Of a stretch of DNA of 64,000 nt, positions 45,841 through 53,829 are shown in pieces. Made by a program: the position numbers and the translations under genes. Within the stretch, counting starts at the first letter, position 1. The number at the start of each line of letters is the position of its first letter. The notes beneath the pieces are model-generated. The model saw nothing but the letters and a program-made list of their open reading frames with translations. It ran no database searches and had not been told where the DNA came from. The stretch comes from Loxodes magnus (lineage: Eukaryota; Ciliophora; Karyorelictea; Loxodida; Loxodidae), in assembly GCA_946699065.1 (NCBI GenBank), contig CAMPDV010000372.1, positions 1 to 64,000 on the forward strand, written 5' to 3'.

Positions 45841-46833
45841 TCTTGACGTCTTATAGTCTCACCGTACAATCATAACTTCCCGATACGATGAACTCTGAAT
45901 CACTGGATATAGCCACATAGAATACAGAACTAGTGTGACCACTCATGGTCTTACAGGTACCTGTCTTGACGTCTTATAGTCTCACCGTACAATCATAACT
46001 TCCCGATACGATGAACTCTGAATCACTGGATATAGCCACAGAGAATACATGACTAGTGTGACCACTCATGGTCTTACAGGTACCTGTCTTGACGTCTTAT
46101 AGTCTCACCGTACAATCATAACTTCCCGATACGATGAACTCTGAATCACTGGATATAGCCACAGCATATACATTACTAGTGTGACCACTCATGGTCTTAC
46201 AGGTACCTGTCTTGACGTCTTATAGTCTCACCGTATTATCTACACTTCCCGATACGATGAACTCTGAATCACTGGATATAGCCACAGAGAAAACAGAACT
46301 AGTGTGACCACTCATAGTCTTACAGGTACCTGTCTTGACGTCCCATAGTCTCACCGTATAATCACTTCCCGATACGATGAACTCTGAATCACTGGATATA
46401 GCCACAGATGATACATAACTAGTGTGACCACTCATGGTCTTACAGGTACCTGTCTTGACGTCTTATAGTCTCACCGTATAATCATAACTTCCCGATACGA
46501 TGAACTCTGAATCACTGGATATAGCCACATAGAATACAGAACTAGTGTGACCACTCATGGTCTTACAGGTACCTGTCTTGACGTCCCATAGTCTCACCGT
46601 CTCATCTCTACTTCCCGATACGATGAACTCTAAATCACTGGATATAGCCACAGAGAATACATGACTATTGTGACCACTCATGGTCTTACAGGTACCTGTC
46701 TTGACGTCCCATAGTCTCACCGTACAATCATAACTTCCCGATACGATGAACTCTGAATCACTGGATATAGCCACAGATAATACATTACTAGTGTGACCAC
46801 TCATGGTCTTACAGGTACCTGTCTTGACGTCTT
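43979..46833 (-). CDS. WD40 array, second frame block
   Basis: About 23 WD40 units lie in a frame shifted by one from both neighbouring blocks. The upstream border is a 1-nt deletion in the linker near 46,833, where the usual seven-base TTATAGT reads TTAAGT on the plus strand. The downstream border is a 1-nt deletion near 43,978 in the GHT codons, in a unit that also has other rare changes nearby (ACGG for ATGG, AAGT for ACGT, ATATCAAC for ATAGCAAC). The block is rich in rarer variants: SDLEF instead of SDSEF, SRDNT, SRDET and SVDNT. It also contains TAG in the YVQT form near 45,375. Whether the three blocks make one polypeptide depends on splicing or frameshifting that cannot be judged here. 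Confidence 0.5.
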
Positions 46834-49669
46834 AAGTCTCACCGTATTATCTACACTTCCCGATACGATGAACTCCGAATCACTGGATATAGCCACAGAT
46901 GATACAAAACTAGTGTGACCACTCATGGTCTTACAGGTACCTGTCTTGACGTCCCATAGTCTCACCGTATAATCACTTCCCGATACGATGAACTCTGAAT
47001 CACTGGATATAGCCACAGAGAATACAGAACTAGTGTGACCACTCATGGTCTTACAGGTACCTGTCTTGACGTCCCATAGTCTCACCGTATTATCTCTACT
47101 TCCCGATACGATGAACTCTAAATCACTGGATATAGCCACAGAGAATACATGACTAGTGTGACCACTCATGGTCTTACAGGTACCTGTCTTGACGTCCCAT
47201 AGTCTCACCGTACAATCATAACTTCCCGATACGATGAACTCTGAATCACTGGATATAGCCACAGATAATACAGAACTAGTGTGACCACTCATGGTCTTAC
47301 AGGTACCTGTCTTGACGTCCCATAGTCTCACCGTATAATAACTTCCCGATACGATGAACTCTGAATCACTGGATATAGCCACAGCATATACATTACTAGT
47401 GTGACCACTCATGGTCTTACAGGTACCTGTCTTGACGTCCCATAGTCTCACCGTATTATCTACACTTCCCGATACGATGAACTCTGAATCACTGGATATA
47501 GCCACAGATAATACATAACTAGTGTGACCACTCATGGTCTTACAGGTACCTGTCTTGACGTCCCATAGTCTCACCGTATAATCACTTCCCGATACGATGA
47601 ACTCTGAATCACTGGATATAGCCACAGAGAATACAGAACTAGTGTGACCACTCATGGTCTTACAGGTACCTGTCTTGACGTCCCATAGTCTCACCGTATT
47701 ATCTACACTTCCCGATACGATGAACTCCGAATCACTGGATATAGCCACAGATGATACAAAACTAGTGTGACCACTCATGGTCTTACAGGTACCTGTCTTG
47801 ACGTCCCATAGTCTCACCGTACAATCATAACTTCCCGATACGATGAACTCTGAATCACTGGATATAGCCACAGCATATACATTACTAGTGTGACCACTCA
47901 TGGTCTTACAGGTACCTGTCTTGACGTCCCATTGTCTCACCGTATTATCTACACTTCCCGATACGATGAACTCTGAATCACTGGATATAGCCACAGATGA
48001 TACATAACTAGTGTGACCACTCATGGTCTTACAGGTACCTGTCTTGACGTCCCATAGTCTCACCGTATAATCATAACTTCCCGATACGATGAACTCTGAA
48101 TCACTGGATATAGCCACAGATGATACATAACTAGTGTGACCACTCATGGTCTTACAGGTACCTGTCTTGACGTCTTATAGTCTCACCGTATAATCATAAC
48201 TTCCCGATACGATGAACTCTGAATCACTGGATATAGCCACATAGAATACAGAACTAGTGTGACCACTCATGGTCTTACAGGTTCCTGTCTTGACGTCCCA
48301 TAGTCTCACCGTATTATCTACACTTCCCGATACGATGAACTCTGAATCACTGGATATAGCCACAGATGATACATAACTAGTGTGACCACTCATGGTCTTA
48401 CAGGTACCTGTCTTGACGTCCCATAGTCTCACCGTATAATCATAACTTCCCGATACGATGAACTCTGAATCACTGGATATAGCCACAGATGATACATAAC
48501 TAGTGTGACCACTCATGGTCTTACAGGTACCTGTCTTGACGTCCCATAGTCTCACCGTACAATCATGACTTCCCGATACGATGAACTCTGAATCACTGGA
48601 TATAGCCACATAGAATACAGAACTAGTGTGACCACTCATGGTCTTACAGGTACCTGTCTTGACGTTCCATAGTCTCACCGTCTTATCTCTACTTCCCGAT
48701 ACGATGAACTCTGAATCACTGGATATAGCCACAGATGATACAACTTTAGTGTGACCACTCATGTTCTTACAGGTACCTGTCTTGACGTCCCATTGTCTCA
48801 CCGTATTATCTACACTTCCCGATACGATGAACTCCGAATCACTGGATATAGCCACAGATGATACATAACTAGTGTGACCACTCATGGTCTTACAGGTACC
48901 TGTCTTGACGTCCCATAGTCTCACCGTACAATCATAACTTCCCGATACGATGAACTCTGAATCACTGGATATAGCCACAGCATATACATTACTAGTGTGA
49001 CCACTCATGGTCTTACAGGTACCTGTCTTGACGTCCCATAGTCTCACCGTATTATCTACACTTCCCGATACGATGAACTCTGAATCACTGGATATAGCCA
49101 CAGATGATACATAACTAGTGTGACCACTCATGGTCTTACAGGTACCTGTCTTGACGTCCCATAGTCTCACCGTATTATCTACACTTCCCGATACGATGAA
49201 CTCTGAATCACTGGATATAGCCACAGCATATACATTACTAGTGTGACCACTCATGGTCTTACAGGTACCTGTCTTGACGTCCCATAGTCTCACCGTACAA
49301 TCATAACTTCCCGATACGATGAACTCTGAATCACTGGATATAGCCACAGCATATACATTACTAGTGTGACCACTCATGGTCTTACAGGTACCTGTCTTGA
49401 CGTCCCATAGTCTCACCGTATTATCTACACTTCCCGATACGATGAACTCTGAATCACTGGATATAGCAACAGATGATACATAACTAGTGTGACCACTCAT
49501 GTTCTTACAGGTACCTGTCTTGACGTCCCATAGTCTCACCGTATTATCTACACTTCCCGATACGATGAACTCCGAATCACTGGATATAGCCACAGATGAT
49601 ACATAACTAATGTGACCACTCATGGTCTTACAGGTACCTGTCTTGACGTCCCATAGTCTCACCGTATTA
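46834..49669 (-). CDS. WD40 array, 5'-most frame block
   Basis: About 23 WD40 units at the upstream (high-coordinate) edge of the array are in one frame apart from a Gln-coding TAA near 48,175. The first recognisable codons are [10 protein letters not shown] at 49,668 downward. There is no ATG in frame at the edge. The first in-frame Met is the internal MSGHI about 40 nt inside the first unit, so the natural start is either upstream and spliced in, or absent. This end has the most diverged units of the array (GHTKVV, GSRDKT, GSHDCT, VRQWD, GHI instead of GHT). That is what one expects at an array edge, where unequal exchange homogenises least. No N-terminal partner domain is directly attached in the same frame. 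Confidence 0.55.
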
Positions 49670-50190
49670 AATCATTTTATAATTTTCTGATATTATAATC
49701 TTAATTTTGTTTACTTTTTATATATAAAAAAAAGGTCTCGAATTTTTTCAAAACTTCGGATATTTTTTATTTTCAATATTTTTTAGTAAATGTAGAATGA
49801 ATCATGAATTGTTTTAATTCTTTATTAGCTGTAATAGCATAATATCCATTAACTTTACTTCGTTCTACAATAGAAAAGACTAAACAAAAAACTTTTTGTT
49901 TCTTTCGATTGAGAGATTATACAATTTTCAACAGTATTCGATGCTTTTGCAAGTAACACTTATATACGCTAGCTATTTGTTCATCACTTTATCTTCTCGA
50001 GTACTGGTTATTGACTATTTCAACTCTAAATATAATAATACTTTTATTAAAAATAAAAACAAGTTGTTTGAAATACTTAAAGATACTGGATATACACTTT
50101 TATTAACTATATCTCATTAATCTTCTCATCTCTATCATCTCAACTAACCTCTTTATTTACTTGTTAAATTATTGAAGAGTCATGGGTAGC
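49670..50190 (-). other. Possible N-terminal exon upstream of the WD40 array (weak)
   Basis: Read on the minus strand with the reassigned code, about 50,140 down to 49,670 gives a Lys/Gln-rich but varied sequence with segments such as VFCLVFSIVERSKVNGYYA and KYWKQKISEVLKKFETFFLY. It could form an N-terminal domain. It enters the array in a frame different from the adjacent WD40 block, but in the same frame (coordinate modulo three) as the large 16,240-43,978 block. A TATATATAAAAAG-like stretch sits near 49,716-49,730. I recognise no family. The plus strand of the same stretch also gives a plausible 74-codon frame at 49,896-50,120 starting with TTG, so this may simply be A+T-rich sequence. Weak. 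Confidence 0.22.
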
Positions 50191-51850
50191 TTTTAATATA
50201 TTTATATATTTATGTGATTAATATCATATTAGAGATATCAGCTCTTTTATTCTTAAAATTATTTTAATAAAGTAATTCTATATTATAATTATTTTGATCA
50301 TTTATCTAGCCCTTATATTTGAAGAAAAGGGAAAGAAATTATGATTAAAATCAAATATTATAAAAATATGGTTTAATAATATTTTAAATTTTCATCGATT
50401 AAGGATACTCTAAACAAAATAACTTAAATATATAATTTTAATTAACTTAATATAAATGTAATTAAAGTTATCTTTTAGTAAATGCTTAAATTTAATTAAC
50501 TACTAAATTTGCATAAAATTGAAAAAAAAATTAACTATAAATTTAATATAAAACATAAAATCAATAAATCTATAAACAAATAAATGAGTTTTTAGAGCTC
50601 GTAACACCTCCATAATGCACAGCTCTTTCCATATCTCAATATATGTCCGTTTCTTCAGGTAATAGAAATTCTTCTTTAATTAATTTAAAATATTTTTATA
50701 GCGATCAATTTATTTTTAAGTTTTAATTATAATTTAATTTCAAGAAATATCATTTTCAAATAAATTCTCTCTTTTTTATTAAGATATTGAATTCAAGCAT
50801 TTTTAATATTAAATATAAAATTTTAATTCATTTGTTTTAACAAAAATCTCTATTTAAATTTCAAATATTTAAGGACTATTTACTTTTAGAATTAAGTAAA
50901 ATCTCATATAATAATAAAAAAGTTATTTTTAATGGCTTTAAAAGGGTTATCTTTGATATTTATAAAGAAAATGCTTAAAGGAATAATTCTTAATTTCAAA
51001 TCTTTATTTTCAATTTTTTCGTAAATTATAAAACGATATGCAAATATGTTTAGAAAATGTAAGGAAATATTTACAAATTAAGCATAATGAATTTTATTAT
51101 TTCTAATAATGTAGATATAACTTAAAAATAGAATCTTAATCCAATTATGTAAATTTAACTCTTTTGTGTATAGATAACGAAAAATCTATTATAATCTTTA
51201 AGATTTTTTATTTTATTTCAAGATATATATATTAAAATTATCTTTAGGTATTATTTTAAAGTCATTATATTATATATTTATTTAAAAAATATTTCATTGT
51301 CACTCATGCTAAATTTCTTTAAATTTACTTTTATCTATAATTAGATAAAATTTATCTTTAATTTTTTTGTTTGGACTAATAGAGCTAATTTTCTTTATAC
51401 TTTTATAAAAGAAATGTTAATTTTTCTTTCTCATTCTATTGATTTTTTATATTTGATGCCGAACTAACTTAATTTTATACTCTAATGTAACTTTTATTAA
51501 TTAGACTAATTTTTCTTTTTATCTAAATATTTTTGTTTTTCTCTTTTTTTGTGATAATTTAATATTTGTATCTAAAACTTTCTTAAAGGATGTATTAATG
51601 TAATATTTTATAATAATTAACTAAAGTAATGAATCAGACCTATATAAATAAATTAATAGAGTGTAATTATTAAAGTAAATAGCTTAATTAATTATTTTAG
51701 TTTATTACTTAAATTACTTTAGGGTATTTAGAAAAAAATAAAAGATTAAGAGGAAATTTATGAAAATAAAGCATAAATCGCAGTAAATGAAAAAGGGCTC
51801 TTAAGATAGATGAAAAAGAAATTATAAACAATCTAATGAATTCATAACTA
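50190..51850. other. A+T-rich stretch with no supported gene
   Basis: Strongly A+T-rich sequence with many short homopolymer runs. I found no conserved domain, RNA gene or convincing coding frame on either strand. The only structured feature is the hairpin at 50,594-50,626 described separately. Confidence 0.6.
50565..50628 (+). repeat. Diverged terminal-repeat copy with hairpin
   Basis: The segment matches the end of the 51,851 element: an A+T-rich lead (AAATAAATGAGTTTTTAGAGC) followed by AGAGC, a CGTA-containing bulge and a closing GCTCT. The outer six bases AGAGCT/AGCTCT at 50,594-50,626 are perfectly complementary. The inner stem seen in the other two copies is poorly kept. It probably marks the end of another, older or solo copy of the same element family. 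Confidence 0.5.
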
Positions 51851-51876
51851 ATAAGTAAATAAATAAATTTGATTAT

Positions 51877-51910
51877 AGAGCGCGTAGCACTCTCGTTGGT
51901 GCGCAGCTCT
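51877..51910 (+). repeat. Left terminal hairpin of the TIR element
   Basis: 34 nt with outer stem AGAGC/GCTCT and inner stem GCAC(T)/(G)GTGC, an internal loop of GCGTA against GCA, and a T-G closing wobble. It is the same fold as the right end, where the wobble pair is C-G. Confidence 0.65.
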
Positions 51911-51926
51911 TTAAAAAAAATGTTTC

Positions 51927-52050
51927 ATACTGACAAGAATGTTTGTTACTGATAAGATTATCAGATACTGATAAACTTTGTTCAATACTGGCATAATTAT
52001 TCAGTACTGATAAAAATGTTCAATACTGATATAATTTCAGAATACTCGTA
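51927..52050 (+). repeat. Short tandem repeat of ATACTGATAA
   Basis: Six imperfect copies of a ten-base motif (ATACTGACAA, TTACTGATAA, ATACTGATAA, ATACTGGCAT, GTACTGATAA, ATACTGATAT) occur at intervals of about 14-22 nt just inside the left end of the element. They could be protein-binding sites for element mobility or an ordinary minisatellite. No function can be assigned. Confidence 0.6.
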
Positions 52051-52105
52051 ATCTTTAATACTTGTTGGAGGTTCAGGGACTTGGCAGGTTACGTCTTATA
52101 GCATC

Positions 52106-52316
52106 ACCAAAACAGAGGACATGTGTCAATTATGGGTACTTAAATTCCCTACCTCTGATGAAGCTCGCAAAAATAATTTCCTTTTATTTCCAGAATTAAA
52201 AATTAAAATAAGTCCGTGCCGAAGTCAAACTAGCAGATGTCTCGAGGCCAAGCCAAAACAGAGGAAGACATAAAGTCGATTATGGGTACTTAGCTTCTCC
52301 AACCTCTGATGAAGCC
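52106..52316 (+). repeat. 150-nt direct repeat with internal CAGAGG/CCTCTG inverted pair
   Basis: The block at 52,106-52,163 recurs at 52,252-52,316. Shared cores are CCAAAACAGAGGA, ATTATGGGTACTTA and ACCTCTGATGAAGC, with TATGGGTACT at 52,131 and 52,281. In each copy CAGAGG and CCTCTG can pair and close a loop of roughly 40 nt. The repeat lies upstream of the zinc-knuckle frame, in what would be its leader. Confidence 0.65.
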
Positions 52317-52487
52317 GTCCCTTGTTGTTCACCTTTGAACAACTATGGCGATTTAATAAATATATTATATATATATATAGTAATAAATGCTTTAATATGC
52401 AAATTATATTGCACACATAAATAAAAAGTTTATAAAAGAAAAAAAAAATAGTAAAAGAGAAAATTATTATAATATTAATATACAAAA

Positions 52488-53315
52488 AATGGCTGGCTTC
52501 AAGAAAGGTTTTTTACCACCTCCTCAGAGTAGGAGAGAAAACCTGAAGCATCATCTCTAACCACGTCTTAGCTTTAACTAACTCACTCTTCTTCCTAAGA
52601 TTTATTAGATCCTCAGAAAATAATTTTTGAAAACCTCTAAAAAATGCAAAATGATAATAACGAACTTTCCATACAACTTAATTCACTGAAAGAATAAATC
52701 TAATGCCTGATCAATAACGTGAACACGCTAAGATAAGAAAATAGTAACAACAAGACTGAACTCAGCAATCATCCTTAGTTATTAGAATTTAACTAGAGAA
52801 TCAAGCAGACAGAAGAAAAATTAAACTAATTCGCTGAGATTACTGAGAGTCTGTTTCTAAAAAATCTCTCTCACAACGATTCTATGGATATAGAGCTTGC
52901 AATTCAACCAGCAAAAAGAAATAGAATGAAGGAAAAACCTAAATGCTGGTTCTGCAGAAAACCTGGTCATTTTGTAAGACAATGCTTGAAATAATAAATT
53001 AAACAAAATGAAGAGAATAAAAGAATTTAAAAAACACTGAATAAATTAAGCAGATTGTATGTTACTCAAGAGGGTAAAATTTATAGACTTAAGATAACAA
53101 ACGTAAAAAATTAGTAAATCGGTCCTGAAGAAAATATATGATTTAGACCCTAGTAAATAATTGGAAAAGAACTAGATTTTAACCAAATCCCTATATCAAA
53201 ACCTGGAGAAAAAAGTAATAGTCGATATGTAATAATGAAGCATAAGACAGAAGAAGACTATGAAGAATATATCCAGAATACTTTTTTTTTACATTTATAA
53301 ACATTATATCAGTGA
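52488..53315 (+). CDS. Coiled-coil and CCHC zinc-knuckle protein, Gag/ORF1-like
   Basis: One plus-strand frame reads through this stretch with the reassigned code and closes with two adjacent TGA codons at 53,313-53,318. The first Met in frame is at 52,644 (223 codons). The frame is open back to at least 52,488, so the true start is uncertain. Residues after the Met include a heptad-like coiled coil (NELSIQLNSLKEQIQCLINN) and, at 52,944-52,985, a CCHC zinc knuckle CWFCRKPGHFVRQC (C-X2-C-X4-H-X4-C). A charged tail follows. CCHC knuckles behind a coiled coil are typical of nucleic-acid-binding Gag or LINE ORF1 proteins, where they coat the element RNA. No polymerase, integrase or protease is visible next to it, so any parent element is incomplete here. 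Treated as a fossil-like element part. A host CCHC protein is the alternative. Confidence 0.55.
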
Positions 53316-53369
53316 TGAACCTAATGAAAGGTGGTATCACTTTAATTAATTATTATAATTATATAAAAT

Positions 53370-53540
53370 GGATGTCGGCCGCGTCAGTCAAACTAGTAGG
53401 TAATCTGGTGCAGTGTTTACTGCATTGCGAGTAATCTCTCACTAGATGCCACCACGAGGAAGGGCTGATAAGCTCTGTTGAGACGTACCTAACTTACCCC
53501 GAGGGTTCTCTCTAGCAGTATGAAAGTTTGACTGACGGGT
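53370..53540 (+). ncRNA. G+C-rich segment with nested hairpins, candidate structured RNA
   Basis: About 170 nt stand out sharply from the A+T-rich surroundings. The ends pair perfectly over 13 bp: CGTCAGTCAAACT near 53,382-53,394 with AGTTTGACTGACG near 53,525-53,537. Inside are a perfect hairpin TGCAGT-GTTT-ACTGCA (about 53,409-53,424), an ATCT/AGAT pair closing around it, and short GAG/CTC hairpins toward the 3' side (near 53,475 and 53,503). It does not match the group I core, hammerhead, delta-like ribozyme, SRP or RNase P signatures as I know them. The same bases also sit inside a reading frame starting at 53,372, so coding constraint is an alternative explanation for the composition. 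Confidence 0.4.
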
Positions 53541-53827
53541 CTTCTAATTACCAACTTAATAACTATCTCTTATTTGGACCTTATTCAAGAAGACTGAAGC
53601 ATTTGACTCAAGACTTTAGAATAATTTTTAATAAGAAGATTCCCCATTTGGAGAAGCTGACACAACTCATCGGATCTCCAGAATTTAACAAGAATCATGA
53701 GAACATTTTTAAATATTAAATATTAATATTGAAAGAGCCACGCACCATCAAGGTGCTACACGCTCTATAATCATTTTTATTTATTTATAAGCATTTCCAA
53801 AGAAAAACTAAAAAAGATATTTAATGA
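53372..53827 (+). CDS. Hypothetical protein, 151 codons, overlapping the element's right end
   Basis: With TAA/TAG as Gln, an ATG at 53,372 opens a frame ending at TGA 53,825-53,827. It begins MSAASVKLVGNLVQCLLHCE and continues through TDGSSNYQLNNYLLFGPYSR and KKIPHLEKLTQLIGSPEF. The middle part (from about 53,528) is varied and protein-like. The last 40 or so codons run through the terminal inverted repeat and are probably not conserved protein. The start follows the TGA pair of the upstream frame by 54 nt. I recognise no family. A chance frame over a structured RNA is the main alternative, since open frames are common when stop codons are reassigned. Confidence 0.35.
53734..53766 (-). repeat. 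Right terminal hairpin of the TIR element
   Basis: 33 nt, inverted relative to the left end. On the minus strand it has outer stem AGAGC/GCTCT, inner stem GCACC/GGTGC, loop TTGAT, and an internal loop of GTGTA against GTG. It lies within the 3' part of the reading frame at 53,372. Confidence 0.65.
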
Positions 53828-53829
53828 AG

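Larger units (their letters stand above)
1..49669 (-). repeat. Giant tandem array of about 405 WD40-coding units
   Basis: A single continuous tandem array fills 49.7 kb. The units are 120 or 123 nt (40 or 41 codons), read on the minus strand. The consensus is [15 protein letters not shown], five variable residues, [14 protein letters not shown], two to three variable residues, then TVRL. This is a canonical WD40 repeat: GH near the start of the strand-forming part and a WD dipeptide at the end. WD40 units fold as blades of beta-propellers, usually seven or eight per propeller. The units are nearly identical outside the variable residues, and most length differences are one whole codon (GSYDYT versus GSDYT). 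Both facts point to past protein-level selection plus homogenisation. The count is the array length divided by the mean unit, not a unit-by-unit tally. No other gene or insertion interrupts the array. The array edge at 49,669 is abrupt; the other end lies beyond position 1. Confidence 0.97.
51851..53791. mobile_element. 1.9 kb element with terminal inverted repeats and terminal hairpins
   Basis: The left end (51,851-51,914) and the reverse complement of the right end (53,729-53,791) match over about 60 nt. Both contain ATAAATAAA, then GATTATAGAGCG, GTAGCAC, GGTGCG and GCTCTTT. The last 33-34 nt of each repeat folds into a hairpin: AGAGC/GCTCT outer stem, unequal internal loop, GCAC/GTGC inner stem. 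Between the ends are a short tandem repeat (51,927-52,050), a 150-nt direct repeat (52,106/52,252), a coiled-coil/zinc-knuckle protein frame (52,488-53,315), a G+C-rich structured segment (53,370-53,540) and a second frame (53,372-53,827) that runs just past the right end. I see no transposase, reverse transcriptase or clear target-site duplication. It may be a non-autonomous DNA element, or a retroelement remnant that happens to lie between inverted copies of the hairpin. The TIR is solid, the class is open. Confidence 0.6.

Noticed and set aside
1-49669. Dozens of separate small minus-strand genes, as a standard-code reading suggests
   Set aside because: They are pieces of the same array, cut only by TAA/TAG (Gln here), by the 1-nt-deleted units, or by the two lone deletions.
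1-49669. CRISPR array
   Set aside because: The units are 120-123 nt, coding, and nearly identical throughout, with no spacer-repeat alternation and no associated genes.
49896-50120. 74-codon plus-strand frame
   Set aside because: Starts with TTG, has no motif, and both strands are open over the same bases.
52153-52320. Hammerhead ribozyme, from CTGATGA in both copies of the direct repeat
   Set aside because: The GAAA core strand and the cleavage-site stem could not be placed. The CTG is already part of the CAGAGG/CCTCTG pair.
52225-52485. 86-codon minus-strand frame
   Set aside because: Ile/Phe-rich low-complexity start, spans the internal direct repeat, and opposes the zinc-knuckle leader. 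Shadow of A+T-rich sequence.
53370-53540. Group I intron or delta-like ribozyme
   Set aside because: The conserved core strings and nested pseudoknot pairing could not be found by eye. Left as an unclassified structured segment.
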